A stretch of 64,000 bases of DNA, taken from positions 15,872,001-15,936,000 of the forward strand of contig CM060734.1 in NCBI GenBank assembly GCA_030704615.1, in the 5' to 3' direction. The first letter of the stretch is position 1. Every line of letters begins with the position of its first letter. The translations under genes were made by a program, and so were the position numbers. The notes under the pieces were generated by a model that was given only the letters and a program-made list of their open reading frames with translations, was not told the origin of the DNA and made no database searches. Source of the DNA: Takakia lepidozioides. Lineage: Eukaryota > Streptophyta > Takakiopsida > Takakiales > Takakiaceae. Shown here piece after piece: positions 22,049-33,116 of the stretch.

Positions 22049-23516
22049 ATGTCGGGGGTTGTGAATTCAAGTTCTGAGACGGGATCGTCTGGGGGGCGGA
22101 GGAAGAGAAAATGTGCCTACGAGCGGGATAGCCAGGTCAACAAGCCAGACCACCCGGGACCGGATGCCTTGGATAGGGTGAAAGAAGTGGTAGCGGATTA
22201 TTTCAAGGGTAGGGATATGATGAGGCTGGAGAGTGCTTATGTTAGGCATGGATTGGAGGGGTTTCAGATTTTCCAACAAAATATGGAGAGGAAAATGACA
22301 AACGCTTTGGCGGGGGCTAAGTGGACGGCGGACGAGGACAAACCGAAGTTCAATCGATGGATCCAAAGCAGGGCGAAAGACGCAACGTGGAATTTGAGGC
22401 AACTAATGAAGACATGGAAGAGTAGAACAACCGAGGGTCGAGTGCCCTCCGCCGAAGCCGAGTTAATGCAGCGTGTTGAGTATTGGGCTTGCTCGGCAAG
22501 TCAGAATTCACATCGCCGGACTAGGGTTGACCCTTGGAAGGCAAGGTCATCAGGCGGGGGAGGCACAATTGGTATTTATTACCTAAACTCTAGTGCGAAG
22601 GTAGTAGAGATTGGCCCTTACAAAGAAGGAGGGATGCTAAGTTCTGTCACTATAGGATTGTTGGCGATTCTAGAATACCGGAGCGTTGGGAGCTAGCGGG
22701 AAAAAAACCCAAGTCCAAAAATCCAGAAAAGGCGTTGAGACAACATAACGACGAGTGTTTGGCAGTGAAGTTCCAGCATCCGGGTGTTATCTCGTATTTT
22801 GCTGTGAATGCACGTGAGGTAGAGGGTTACACTTGCTGGTGGAATGGGAGGACAATACGCAACATGATGAACCTTGACAGAAAATGGGGCAACGATTCGG
22901 ACAACAGGGTGATTTTGGAACAAAAAGGAACGGAAGCAGAGTTCGAAGAATGCGATCGCTTGCTTCGTTTCCGGAAAGTGCGCAGTAAACTTGCATGGGC
23001 ACTGGTGTGCATCATAGATACTGTCCACAAGAACGGTGTCCTGCACAACGACTTGTCCCCCGACAACATCTTGTTACATTTTCCAGATGACACCGAGGAA
23101 ATCAAGATTGGGGTGTGTGATTGGGGCTTAGCCACCCCATTGGGCATACGCAAAGCCTCGTCGTACCAGTTTAAAAACCAAGACAAGCTGGACCGGGAAC
23201 TCGCGAAAAGATGGTGGGTGGAAAAAGATATTGCATCGGTTTTCAATGCGAATGCCACACACACCCCCCCCCCCCCCAAGACATGACGTCGGAGGCCTTT
23301 GCCGTTGGGAAGATAGCGGTACGAATAAATGACGGCGTTCATTATGATCAAAGTATGTTTCAGGACCAATTTACGGGAGGTTGTTGGCATTCAATGCTAC
23401 AAAGGTTGTACGACAACAACAAGAATGAGAGAGTCACATTAGCCCATGTAGTACTTCGGTTCATGGGCAAGCCATTCAATTGGCCTGAGCCGAAAGACGT
23501 ATATAAGATGGAGTAG
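22049..23516 (+). pseudogene. Protein-kinase-like gene carried by the hAT element
   Basis: The predicted protein starts MSGVVNSSSETGSSGGRRKR, a basic Ser-rich N-terminus, and continues through a helical region into a kinase fold. The C-lobe has VLHNDLSPDNILL (about 23,038-23,077, catalytic loop, HND in place of HRD, with the metal-binding Asn) and KIGVCDWGLA (about 23,104-23,133, DWG in place of DFG). The hinge region reads KFQHPGVISYFAVNA. Two frameshifts break it: one near 22,655 in the N-lobe and one in a run of C residues at 23,262-23,277, after which the C-terminal tail (AFAVGKIAVRINDG, ending DVYKME) continues to 23,516. The C-run shift could be a sequencing slip. The substrate is unknown. 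It lies between the left hairpin array and the transposase, so it is cargo or an early captured gene; a role in transposition is speculation. Confidence 0.7.
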
Positions 23517-24601
23517 ACCATAGTCTCGTAGATATGACATTTCTGGCGGTACAATGGTTCTTTTATAAAGACATAACTCAATTTTGATCGTGCATGTAAT
23601 AAAAAAGGTTTCATTGTAAATACTACATTGCATATGCTCGACATTGGCACCTGTCATCACAACATAACTGGTTTGTGTACTGGCTCACTGTTTATATTTG
23701 TAATGTTCCAAGGTTTCGGATAGGGTTATGATAAAACGATGTATTAGTTCCGTAGGAGTTAGACAACAAACGTCTCCTCTCTTTCAACTGTGCGACACTA
23801 CCATGAAAGGCATAGATCGGAAAGTAATAGATGCACATGTGACCTTCGAACGTTTGATACTAGATCTCTACTTAAACGTGCGGAGATCGCATGTACATCT
23901 ATTATTTTTTTATCCATGTCACTCATGATAGTATCGCACAGTTGAATAAGATATGGAACGTTTGTTGTCCAACTCCTATGGATCCAATATATCATTTTTT
24001 CAGTACCCTGTCAGAAACATTGAAACATTCACAGTTACAAACAGTGCCACAATACACAGCCGGTTTTGTTGAAATGACATTTGTGAGATTCGAGCGTATG
24101 CAATTTATTATTTACAACGGAATTTTATTTACTCGGGGGACCGGTACTGCTGTTGGAGCGCAACTGATGGTGCGAGTTCTCTATTGATTGGAGCTGACAC
24201 AACCAATGTCAACAATCATATTTACGGTAAGGTGTTTCATGCTATTGTTGTTCCTCTAGTTGAATTCTGTAGTACTCTTTTTGCTATTCCTATGCCAACG
24301 TCCTTTGAGACTGTCATGTTCAAACGGACGTATCAGCCACCCCGGCCAGCTTGCAGGTTGCAGCCATGGCCCACCATAAATTGAATGAATTGGAGATTTT
24401 GTGCGAAGTTCCTGGTTTCATGTCCGTGGTGGCTGATATGGAATTCGGAATATGGCAGTCGCAGTGGACCTGATGTTGTTGGCATGAGAGTAGCAAAACG
24501 ATTCCTAAATAATTCTACTACATGAACATTGGCAGTATGAAACACCTTGCAGTACATATGATTCTTGATATTGTTTGCACGGATTATTTGTGTTTGTGCT
24601 T
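23517..24601. repeat. Two inverted-repeat pairs, no gene
   Basis: A pair of arms of about 105 bases (about 23,757-23,860 and 23,870-23,977) is almost self-complementary: the TTAGACAACAAACGT arm reads back as TTGGACAACAAACGT on the other strand. A second pair (about 24,190-24,330 and 24,470-24,610), containing AAGGTGTTTCATRCT, is also inverted, around a 140-base spacer. No coding sequence is supported. Confidence 0.75.
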
Positions 24602-25592
24602 TCAAGTGGCGAACATCATGGGGCGCACAAGGTGCAGTATGCAAATGTTGGAATGTACAGTAGAACCCTTCCCACTGGGACGATCGAACATAAAATTCAC
24701 ATCTGCCCAATTGGTATACCCGGCGAACACGCTTGATGCGATGCGGAGATCGTTATACCTTTGCATGTTGGCATAAATGCTATCCACGCTACGGTTCGAC
24801 ATGCGTGCGATACGTTGCAAGCCTGACAGTGCCCGCTCTACCCGTGCTTCTTTGGAGGCCAAATGGGTCGTCCATTGTACCCAATTCTCCCAATCGCTAT
24901 TCAATGGGATCCATGCTTGAATCTCCAGCGTTTTGGACAAGCGCCATGCAGTTGTCATGGCAATGTCCCACTCCTTTGTAACATGGTCGACATCTAATAT
25001 CGGGTTCATCTCCGATTGAAAGACGACCCTCGAGCATTCCCCGGTTTCCACTACTGGTTTTTTTTCTTTTCTCCTTCTCTCATCCGCAATTCGTTGTTCC
25101 TCAACCATGGTTTCATCGGCCACAGGGTCAAGGACGTTCGTAACTTCCTGAATGCTGAGGTCAATACTGCGATCGGGCATCCTCATTGTGGACAACAGTG
25201 CCTTCATTGTTTGGAGGCATATCTTGCAATGTAGCTTCCAACTCGGCTATGCGCAGTGTTTGCCAGTCTAGTCGGTCCTGCAGGGTCCTGATTCGCTGGT
25301 CTCTTTCCGCCAGTTGTTCCTCTAACGTTGCAGCCGGTTGTATTCCGAACGTGTCCGGGATGTACTCCAAATCGTATAACAACCTTGCGTTCCTCCTACT
25401 AGCAGTTTGCCAATTCACTGGACGCAAGAGTATGACCTCCACGTACAACATGGCTGCCAAGGTGTACGGGATTTGACCATTTAAGAGAGGTTGACCCCGC
25501 AATGTGCAATGCACCTTATTCGCCTTATGCTGGAAATGATCGTTCGTGCAAGACCTAGACTCTTGCGTAATTGTTTTGGGTTTGCACGTCAT
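24602..25592 (-). pseudogene. Unrecognised coiled-coil protein gene inside the hAT element
   Basis: No family is recognised. The N-terminal part (25,592-25,161) starts MTCKPKTITQESRS, has a hydrophobic VEVILLRPVNW strand, and a clear coiled coil LEEQLAERDQRIRTLQDRLD with heptad Leu/Ile. A one-base frameshift near 25,180 leads to the second part (25,207-24,602), which is rich in charged residues (RIADERRRKEKKP), has several Trp (WIPLNSDWENWVQW) and ends near 24,602. A TATA/initiator module at 26,117-26,152 on the same strand lies 525 bases upstream and is shared with the transposase gene. It may be an accessory protein of the transposon, but nothing in the sequence proves this. Confidence 0.5.
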
Positions 25593-26116
25593 GCCTATCC
25601 AAAGGCCACAATCGATTGATGTGATATCATTTCACGAATTTTTTGCATCTCGCCATCGGCCACCGGAACTCTTCCGGAACATCCTCCCAGACCTCTTCTA
25701 CTAGTATGCTAGAGTCACCAAATACTTCTCAATTCAAGTCTTGCCTTCACCCTTTAATTTTCTTAGGGGGCGGTCCATGTTCATTGGGGTCATCTCTTCC
25801 ATGACGGTCATTGTCCTGGACCTCTACCATTCTACAACAATCAGAGCAACACTAAACGAGGTTTTCTAAAAAGACGTAACTCTAAACCCTTCCCCCGTTA
25901 AGTAGGTTTGAGTAGGTGTCAAAATACTTCCTAAAAGCTAATTTTGTAGAATAAAATGATCATGGAAGCCAGAGGAGGGCCTATGGGAGCATTCTGCAAC
26001 GACCTCACAGAAATCAAGGCAAAAAATACCCCTCACCCAACCAATGGCCTCCTTCTCCACGTGATTACGAGTCGTCGAATAATGAAATGTCACGCACACA
26101 GAAGTTGGGTGGAGAG

Positions 26117-26152
26117 GAAGTGAGGGGAGAATAAGCATCCCTTGGCTTATAT
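26117..26152 (-). promoter_or_regulatory. TATA + CTCACTTC initiator module (minus), upstream of the coiled-coil gene
   Basis: On the minus strand GATATAAGCC is followed, about 25 bases on, by CCCCTCACTTCC. The same pair of words occurs upstream of the hAT transposase (30,333-30,369), within the hairpin array (27,784-27,815 and 27,969-28,000) and in the second hAT copy (42,086-42,124). The distance fits a TATA box and transcription start. Confidence 0.5.
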
Positions 26153-27783
26153 CCCCCCCGCCCTCATTTCTCGGGTCACGTGCAGGGCGAATCTTCTAGA
26201 AACGACCGCCAACTTGGCAGTCGCTCGATTTTCCGGGAAAAAAAAAAAAAAAAAAAAAAACGTCCGCCTCAACAGGCGATCGCTCCATTTACCGGAATTT
26301 TTTTAAAATAAAACGACCGTCAACATAGGCCGTCGCTTCATTTTAAAAAAATTAAAAAAATAAGCAACCCCCAACAATCGCGGTCGCTTCATTTTTTAAA
26401 AATTCAAAAAAAATAAGCGACCGCCAGCATTGGCGGTCGCTTCATTTTCAAAACATTTAGAATAAATAAGCGACCGCCAACATAGGCGGTCGCTTCATTT
26501 CAAAAAAAATAAAAAAAAATAAGCGACCGCAACATAGGCAGTCGTTTCATTTAAAAATAAATAAGCGACCGCCAGCATAGACGGTCGCTTCATTTACAAA
26601 ACATTAAAAATAAATAAGCGACCGCCAACATTGACGGTTGCTTCACTTTTTAAAAAAATTAAAAAAAAATAAGCGACCGCCAAAAAAAGGCAGTCGCTTC
26701 ATTTTATTTTATTTTTAAAAGAAAAGAAAAAAAGAACCGGAAACATAAGGGGTCGCTTCATTTTGAAAACCTTTAAAACAAATAAGCGACCGCCAACATA
26801 GGCGGTCGCTACATTAAAATAAAAATAAAAATAAATAAGCGACCGCCAGCATAGGCGGTCGCTTCATTTTCAAAACATTTAAAATAAATAAGCGACCGCC
26901 AACATAGGCGGTCGCTTCACTTTCAAAAACTTTAAAAAAAAAAGTGACCGCCAACATAGACGATCGCTTCATTAAAAAAAAATAAAAAAAAATAAGCGAC
27001 CGCAAACATAGGCGGTCGCTTCATTTAAAATAAATTAAAATAAATAAGCTAACGCCAACGTAGGCAATCGCTTCATTTTCAAAAAATTAAAATAAAAAAG
27101 CGACCGCCAACATAGGCGGTCGCTTCATTTTAAAAAAATTAAAAAAAATAAGCGAACGCCAACATAGTCGGTTGCTTCATTTAAAAAAAATTAAAAAAAA
27201 TAAGCGACCGCCAACATAGGCGGTCGCTACATTAGAAAAAAAAATTTAAAAAAAAAAGTGACCGCCAACATAGGCGGTCGCTTCATTTTCAAAACATTTA
27301 AAATAAATAAGCGACCGCCACCATAGGCGGTCGCTTTATTTTCAAAAACTTAAAAAAAAATAAGCGACCGCCAACATAGGCTGTCGCTTGATTAAAAAAA
27401 AAATTAAAAAAAATAAGTGACCACCAGCATAGGCGGTCGCTTCATTTTCAAAACATTTAAAATAAATAAGCGACCGCCACCATAGGCGGTCGCTTCATTT
27501 TCAAAAACTTAAAAAAAAATAAGCGACCGCCGACATAGGCGGTCGCTTCATTTTATTTTATTTTATTTAAAAAAAATGACCGCCAGTGTAGGCGGTCGCT
27601 TCATTTCCAAAATAATTAAAATAAAAGCGACCGCCAGTAATGGCGGTCGCCCCATTTCCGAAAATAAAAAAATAAAAGCGACCGCCAGTAATGGCGGTCG
27701 CTGCATCTTAAAAAATAACCATCACAACGACCGCCATAAATGGCGGTCGCTGCATTTTGTAAAAACAAAAACTGCCAGTAATG

Positions 27784-27815
27784 GAAGTGAGGGGAAAATG
27801 ACTGGGGGCTTATAT
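27784..27815 (-). promoter_or_regulatory. TATA + initiator module within the hairpin array
   Basis: AATATAAGCC and, about 25 bases on in the minus direction, CCCCTCACTTCC. If active, transcription would run leftwards through the hairpin array towards the coiled-coil gene. No gene directly follows. Confidence 0.4.
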
Positions 27816-27968
27816 TTCCCCCCCCCCCTCCATTCCTCGCTTCACGCGCACGGCAGACCTTGTAGAAGCGACCGCCACCATGGTGGTCGCTTCATTTAAA
27901 AAACAAAAAAAAACGACCGCCAGTAATGGCGATCGCTGCATTTATAAAAAAAAAAAAAAACTTCAAGC

Positions 27969-28000
27969 GAAGTGAGGAGAGAATGTCCCGGAGCTTATAT
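27969..28000 (-). promoter_or_regulatory. Second TATA + initiator module at the array edge
   Basis: ACATATAAGC and, about 22 bases on in the minus direction, CTCCTCACTTCG. It resembles the module at 27,784 and the transposase promoter at 30,333, so it is probably a duplicated promoter segment. Confidence 0.4.
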
Positions 28001-28353
28001 GTCCCCCTCCCCCCCGCCTCACTCCTTGCTCCATGCGCAGGTTACACTTAGTAGAAGCGACCGCCATCTTGGCAGTCGCTCCATTTAAATAAAAATGAAT
28101 GCACAGTTGGAAGCATGACACAATTGTTCTCCATTCCACAAGCAAATCACCGAACACAAACATGAGCAAGTAACGGTGCCTTTGGCCGACATTTTGGCTG
28201 GTATACATATGGGCAACATCTTTTATTTTTCAACACATACACAACAGCAATACAAATACTCATAGTGACGATGATCACATTGGTATTACTTCAGTACAGA
28301 AATATAAACATGTCCATTAAAAAGTGCGGATGCATGCCTACAACTGTTTTGCT

Positions 28354-30300
28354 TCAATTCCTTCTACTGCTTCGACGGCGGGACGAAGAAGATCCTAATC
28401 CTAATGCTCCGATGGGTTGAAAATCCGGATCACCCTCGACTTCACCACCGTTGTCATGATCAGTGCTGGAATCGTCCTCCCTATCCGACCTCATATGTCC
28501 AGGCCTTTGAATCTGCAAGCGACCTCAAACCACATTTAGTTATCTTTGAGGTCGACTTTCGCTCCGGTCTTGAATACCATCCACGGTATCTGGCCTCTTT
28601 GTGGGCCGATCGCCTACAAAAGGTTGGACTGTTCTCTGTCGTTTATGGACTTGGAACGCAATCGAAGGTGGTCTCGAAAGAGGTACTGGAGAGGGGACTG
28701 CCCGAGATGGACCGGCATTAGATGGTCCGACATATGAGAAACCACGGGTCTGCTGCGCAACACGTTGGTTAAGGTGGAATTGTAGTGGCAGGTTGTCATC
28801 ATCCGAGGCTTCAACTTCTGCCCGGTCCAATGCAGCAGAATGATGCATGCGTGTGGAAAACAGATCAACCCTATTGCTCCTTAATGCCCGATGTGTTGAT
28901 GGGGAGCTGGATCGGTTTTGGCATTGTGGTGGAGTTGGTCGTATTGGTGAGGCATGATCCCGTCCCGTCGACTGTACAATGGGTTCGACACCATCATTTG
29001 TATGAACATGGTTGCGTACGTCGATCGGTTCTGACAGTACATCACCCACTGTTCTTTTCCCCAATCTTCCAAAATGAGCTTAAGGATATGAGCAGCACAA
29101 CCTTGATAGTACATATAGGGATAACGTGCCAAGAACATGTCTGCAGTGTTTTTCATGTTAGCGGCATTGTCTGTGCATATTTGCACGATTCTATCACTTC
29201 CGACCTGTTCGATGAAGTCCGTCAATAGTTGGCATTGATAATGTCCATCTTTCTTCTCGCCGCTAGTGTCGACCGATCCCAAGAATTGTTCCCCAGCTGG
29301 ACATACGAGCATGACATTGAACAACGGTCTGTTTGTGACAGAACTCCAACCATCGGCACATATAGTGCTTCCATGTTTTCTGATGCACTCGCCCGTCCTA
29401 TCGTTGACCTTTTGGATAAGCTCGGTCATGGCGTTTTCTAGCAATCATGTGCGGAAATTGTGATAAGTCGGAGGCACATACGTGGATCTGGACTCCGAGG
29501 TTGCTCTAACGGCAGAAACGAATGCCGGAAGCCTTGCCACATTAAATGGTATATTGGCATCGAAGAAAAATTGCGCCCATTTTTTATCCAACTGTCTTTT
29601 CACAGACAAGTTAAGACCTTCTTGCATGGATTGCTGCCGTAATCATCTACTCCGTTAAAGTGTAAGGGTACAAAGAGGTGTTGAAGCAGGTGATGCTCCG
29701 ACACAACCCATTTGTCCAAGGATACCCGAAGCCTCACAAGAGTCGCCCTGGGTATTAATCGGGGCATCTTGACGGGAAGATGGAGTGTTCTGCTCAGAGG
29801 TCATGTCCAGATCCAAAGACATTGGAATATTGTCTCCACACAGGGCAAAGTGACTTTTTACCCACATAGATGCTTTGGGGCATAAACCCACCCCAGCGCT
29901 CTTCACACCTTTATAGCCGAGGTGAGCGAGCAACCGATCCTTACGATAAGAAACTTTAATCCATATAGGTTGCACTCAACACTACCAGTGGCACTGACAC
30001 TGTTCAGGATTGCCGTATACCAAGGGCTCCATTCCTCCCTCATCTTCACCCAATATCCACTCCCTTGGGACCTAGCGATGCAAGCAACAAAAAATAATCA
30101 CCTATAAATGAACGTGTTGTGAATGTAGAGTGCAATGCGATAGCCCAACACTTCTATACCTGTCAGCAATCCAAGTGGGTCGATGTGGGTTGTAGTGTTG
30201 AGCTTATACACAATCTGCTGAAGTGGCTTTGGTGGAAGCCACAACGGCAAAAGGTGCGCACCCTCCTCTTGGGCTACACTCTCGTTCAATGGAAGAGAAC
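28354..30300 (-). pseudogene. hAT-family transposase, decayed, with internal deletion
   Basis: Read on the minus strand. A BED-type zinc-finger remnant gives KDRLLAHLGYKGVKSAGVGL with a following CPKA (about 29,875-29,945). The next block, FFFDANIPFNVARLPAF (about 29,530-29,580) and then STICADGWSSVTNRPLFNVM and RIVQICTDNAANMKNTADMF (about 29,140-29,370), is the DUF659/RNase H-like core of plant hAT transposases; CTDNAAN holds one catalytic Asp. A stop interrupts it at 29,445-29,447. The alpha-helical insertion and C-terminal dimerisation domain are missing: after DWGKEQWVMYCQNR the sequence goes straight to a low-complexity tail (about 28,900 to a stop at 28,354) with GPSNAGPSRAVPSP and a Ser/Arg end RRRSSRRN. 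The encoded enzyme would have moved the surrounding element, which has the 8-bp target duplication expected for hAT. Confidence 0.8.
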
Positions 30301-30332
30301 ATCCAAAGCAACCTCAAGTGTTTGCGCCAAAA

Positions 30333-30369
30333 GAAGTGAGGAGTTTGGTGACCCTCATCCCTTATATAT
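30333..30369 (-). promoter_or_regulatory. Core promoter of the hAT transposase gene
   Basis: CATATATAAGG (30,361-30,371 region, minus) followed about 25 bases later by CTCCTCACTTC (30,333-30,343). The same arrangement is conserved in the second hAT copy at 42,086-42,124 together with the intervening GAGGGTCACCAA, which supports function. Confidence 0.6.
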
Positions 30370-30469
30370 GATCCAAGAGGGATGAAAGTGAAATGAAAAT
30401 GAAATGAATAAATGACGAACCAATAGCACCCACTTGAAAAAAACTGTACAACCATATTTGTTGTAATTT

Positions 30470-32790
30470 TGAAATTAAGCGACCGCTAATACTACGGTCG
30501 ATATATATTTTTTTAATGAAAAACAAACGACCGCCACTACTGCGGTCGCTTTTACTTCCTTTCAGTTGTCCAATATTGCGGTCACTTCTATTTTGTATTT
30601 TTTAAATTATTTTTTATTTCAAAATATAATACGACTGCCGGTATGGCGGTCGCTTCATTTATTAATATTTTTTTAAATAAAGCGACTGCCAATATGGAGG
30701 TCGTTTTTATTTTTAATATTTAAAAAAAAATGCGACCGCCATTAAGGCGGTCGCTTTTAATCTTTATATTTTATGGCGGTCGTTTGTTTTTCTATATATT
30801 TTTGAAATTATCCGACCGCCATATGGCGGTCGCTTGTTCTGTACATATTTACAAAATTGTGCGACTGCCAATACGGCAGTCACTTGTTTTCTTTTTTAAA
30901 TTAGGCGACCGCCAATCTTGTTTTTTTTTAAATAAATTGAAGCGACCGCCAAGATAGCGGTCGCTATTTTATTTTTTAATTCGAAAAATAAAGCGACTGC
31001 CAAGATAGTGGTCGCTATTTCTTTTATTAATTCGAAAAATAAAGCGACCGCCAGTGCGACCGCCAATCTTGCTTTGAAAAAGAAAATTGAAGCGACCGCC
31101 AATATGGCGGTCGCTATTTTTTTTTTAATTTCGAAAAACAAAGGTACCGCCATAATTGGCGGTCGCGTTCATTTTGTTAATTTTAAAAAATGTATTTGCC
31201 ACCTTGCGACCGCCAATACAGCAGTCGCTTGTTTTCTTTTTTAAATTAGGCGACCGCCAATACGCCTGCCAATCTTGTTTTTTTAAGGAAATAAATTGAA
31301 GCGACCGCCAACATAGCAGTCGCTATTTGTTTTTTTAATTCAAAAAATAAGGCGACCGCCAGTGCGACCGCCAATCTTGCTTTAAGAAAAAAAACATTTG
31401 AAGCGACCGCCAATATGGCGGTCGCTATTTCTTTTTCTATTTCGGAAAGAAAAAGCGACTGCTAGTGCGACTGCCAATGAAAGTGAAATGAATAAATGAC
31501 GAACCAACAGCGCCCACCCAAAAAAGGCTGTACAACCATATTTGTTTGTAATTTTGAAATTAAGCGACCGCTAATACTACGGTCCGTAGTTTTATTTTTT
31601 ATGAAAAACAAGCGACCGCCACTACTGCGGTCGCTTTTATTTCCTTTCATTTTGTGCAAAATTGCGGTCACTTCTATTTTGTATATTTTTAAATTTAAGC
31701 GACCGCCAAGATTGCGGTCGTTATTTTTTTTTAATTCAAAAAATAAAACGACCGCTAGTACGACCGCCAATCTTGCTTTTATTAAAAACAAATTTGAGGC
31801 GGTCGCTATTTCTTTTTCTATTTCGAAAAATAAAGCGGCCGCCAGTGCGACCGCCAATCTTGCTTTAAAAAAAAAACAATTGAAGCGACCCCCAATACGG
31901 CGGTCGCTATTTCTTTTTTAATTTCGAAAAGTAAAGCGACCGCCATAATTCGTGGTCGCGTTCATTTTGTTAATTTTCAAAAATGTATTTGCCACCGTAC
32001 GACCGCCAATACGGCAGTCGCTTGTTTTCTTTTTTAAATTAGGCGACCGCCAATACGATTGCCAATCTTGTTTTTTTTAAACAATAAATTGAAGTGACCG
32101 CCAGCATAGCGGTCGCTATTTGTTTTTTTAATTCGAAAAATAAGGCGACCACTAGTGCGACCGCCAATCTTGCTTTTTTTTTTAAAAAAATTGAAGCGAC
32201 CGCCAATATGGGGGTTGCTATGTCTTTTTCTATTTCGAAAAATAAAGCGACCGCCGTGCTACCGCCAATCTTGCTTTAAAAAAAATAAAAATTGAAGCGA
32301 CCGCCAATACGGCGGTCGCTATTTATTTTTTAATTTCGAAAAACAAAGCGACCGCCATAATGGGCGGTCGCGTTCATTTTGTTAATTTTCAAAAATGTAT
32401 TTGCCACCGTGCGACCGCCAATACGGCAGTCACTTGTTTTCTTTTTTAAATTAGGCGACCGCCAATACGACTGCCAATCTTGTTTTTTTAAAACAATAAA
32501 TTGAAGCGACCGCCAGCATAGCGGTCGCTATTTGTTTTTTTAATTCGAAAAATAAGGCGACCGCCAATCTTGCTTTAAAAAAAAAACATTTGAAGCGACC
32601 GCCAATATGGCAGTCGTTATGTCTTTTTCTATTTCGAAAAATAAGGCGACCGCCGTGCTACCGCCAATCTTGCTTTAAAAAAAATAAAAATTGAAGCAAC
32701 CGCCAATACGGCGGTCGCTATTTCTTTTTTATTTTCGAAAAACAAATCGAAATGGCGGTCGTGTTCATTTTGTTAATTTTCAAAATGTAT
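30470..32790. repeat. Right subterminal hairpin array with higher-order repeat
   Basis: About forty GCGACCGCC palindromes with more divergent spacers than the central array. From about 31,140 on they form a higher-order unit of roughly 400 bases, marked by TTTTGTTAATTTT followed by AAAATGTATTTGCCACC, at about 31,165, 31,965, 32,375 and 32,770. A segment at 30,395-30,580 (GAATAAATGACGAACCAA at its start) recurs at about 31,490-31,680. Confidence 0.9.
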
Positions 32791-33116
32791 TTGCCACCGC
32801 CACCGTGTCGGCGACGTGGCTGCTTAAGTGGCAGTATTTTACCTAGTATTATTTTCACCAGAATATTCCCCGAACCTGACGTGACGGAGGTCCCGTCAGC
32901 GTCAGGTCTGACGTGACCTAACGCTGACTGACGGACATGACGCTGATAACCGGGGAGTGGGGTCCCCCAAATGAAAATGAAATCCAGCTCATCACTGAGG
33001 TACTTGCCGGGAATGAGGACATGGTATATATACCTGGAAAACACACCCAAATGAACAATTTCATGAAGGCCACAGTCCATCAGACACAAAAGCAAGCTGG
33101 AAAAACGCAGAACCTC

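Larger units (their letters stand above)
26195..28085. repeat. Central hairpin array of the hAT element
   Basis: Roughly thirty units of AAGCGACCGCC-AACATA-GGCGGTCGCTT with AT-rich spacers (CATTTTCAAAACATTTAAAATAAAT type), spaced about 55-70 bases apart. Most arms are perfect 9-11-base complements; some have single mismatches. A run of about 22 A bases lies near 26,239. Two promoter-like modules are embedded near the right end. Confidence 0.92.
20880..32954. mobile_element. hAT-like transposon of 12,075 bp inserted in module B, with 8-bp target duplication
   Basis: The insertion splits an exon of the ParB/methylase gene. GAGTGGGG flanks it at 20,872-20,879 and 32,955-32,962; removing the element and one duplicate gives continuous exon sequence that aligns with module A at about 5060-5110. 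The ends are short inverted repeats, CCTAGTTATCA at the left and CCCGGTTATCA at the right on the other strand, followed by ACGTGAC/GCTGAC-rich subterminal sequence. An 8-bp duplication is the hAT hallmark, and a decayed hAT transposase lies inside (28,354-30,300). The terminal bases differ from the usual CAG start of hAT ends. Cargo: a kinase-like gene, an unknown coiled-coil gene, and hairpin arrays at both sides. It must be younger than module B. Confidence 0.85.

Noticed and set aside
26195-28085. CRISPR-like array
   Set aside because: The repeats are palindromic and spacers are short, AT-rich and similar to each other; the DNA is eukaryotic and has no cas genes.
28404-29228. Plus-strand open frames over the hAT transposase
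   Set aside because: They are antisense shadows of the minus-strand transposase, whose conserved motifs fix the true strand.
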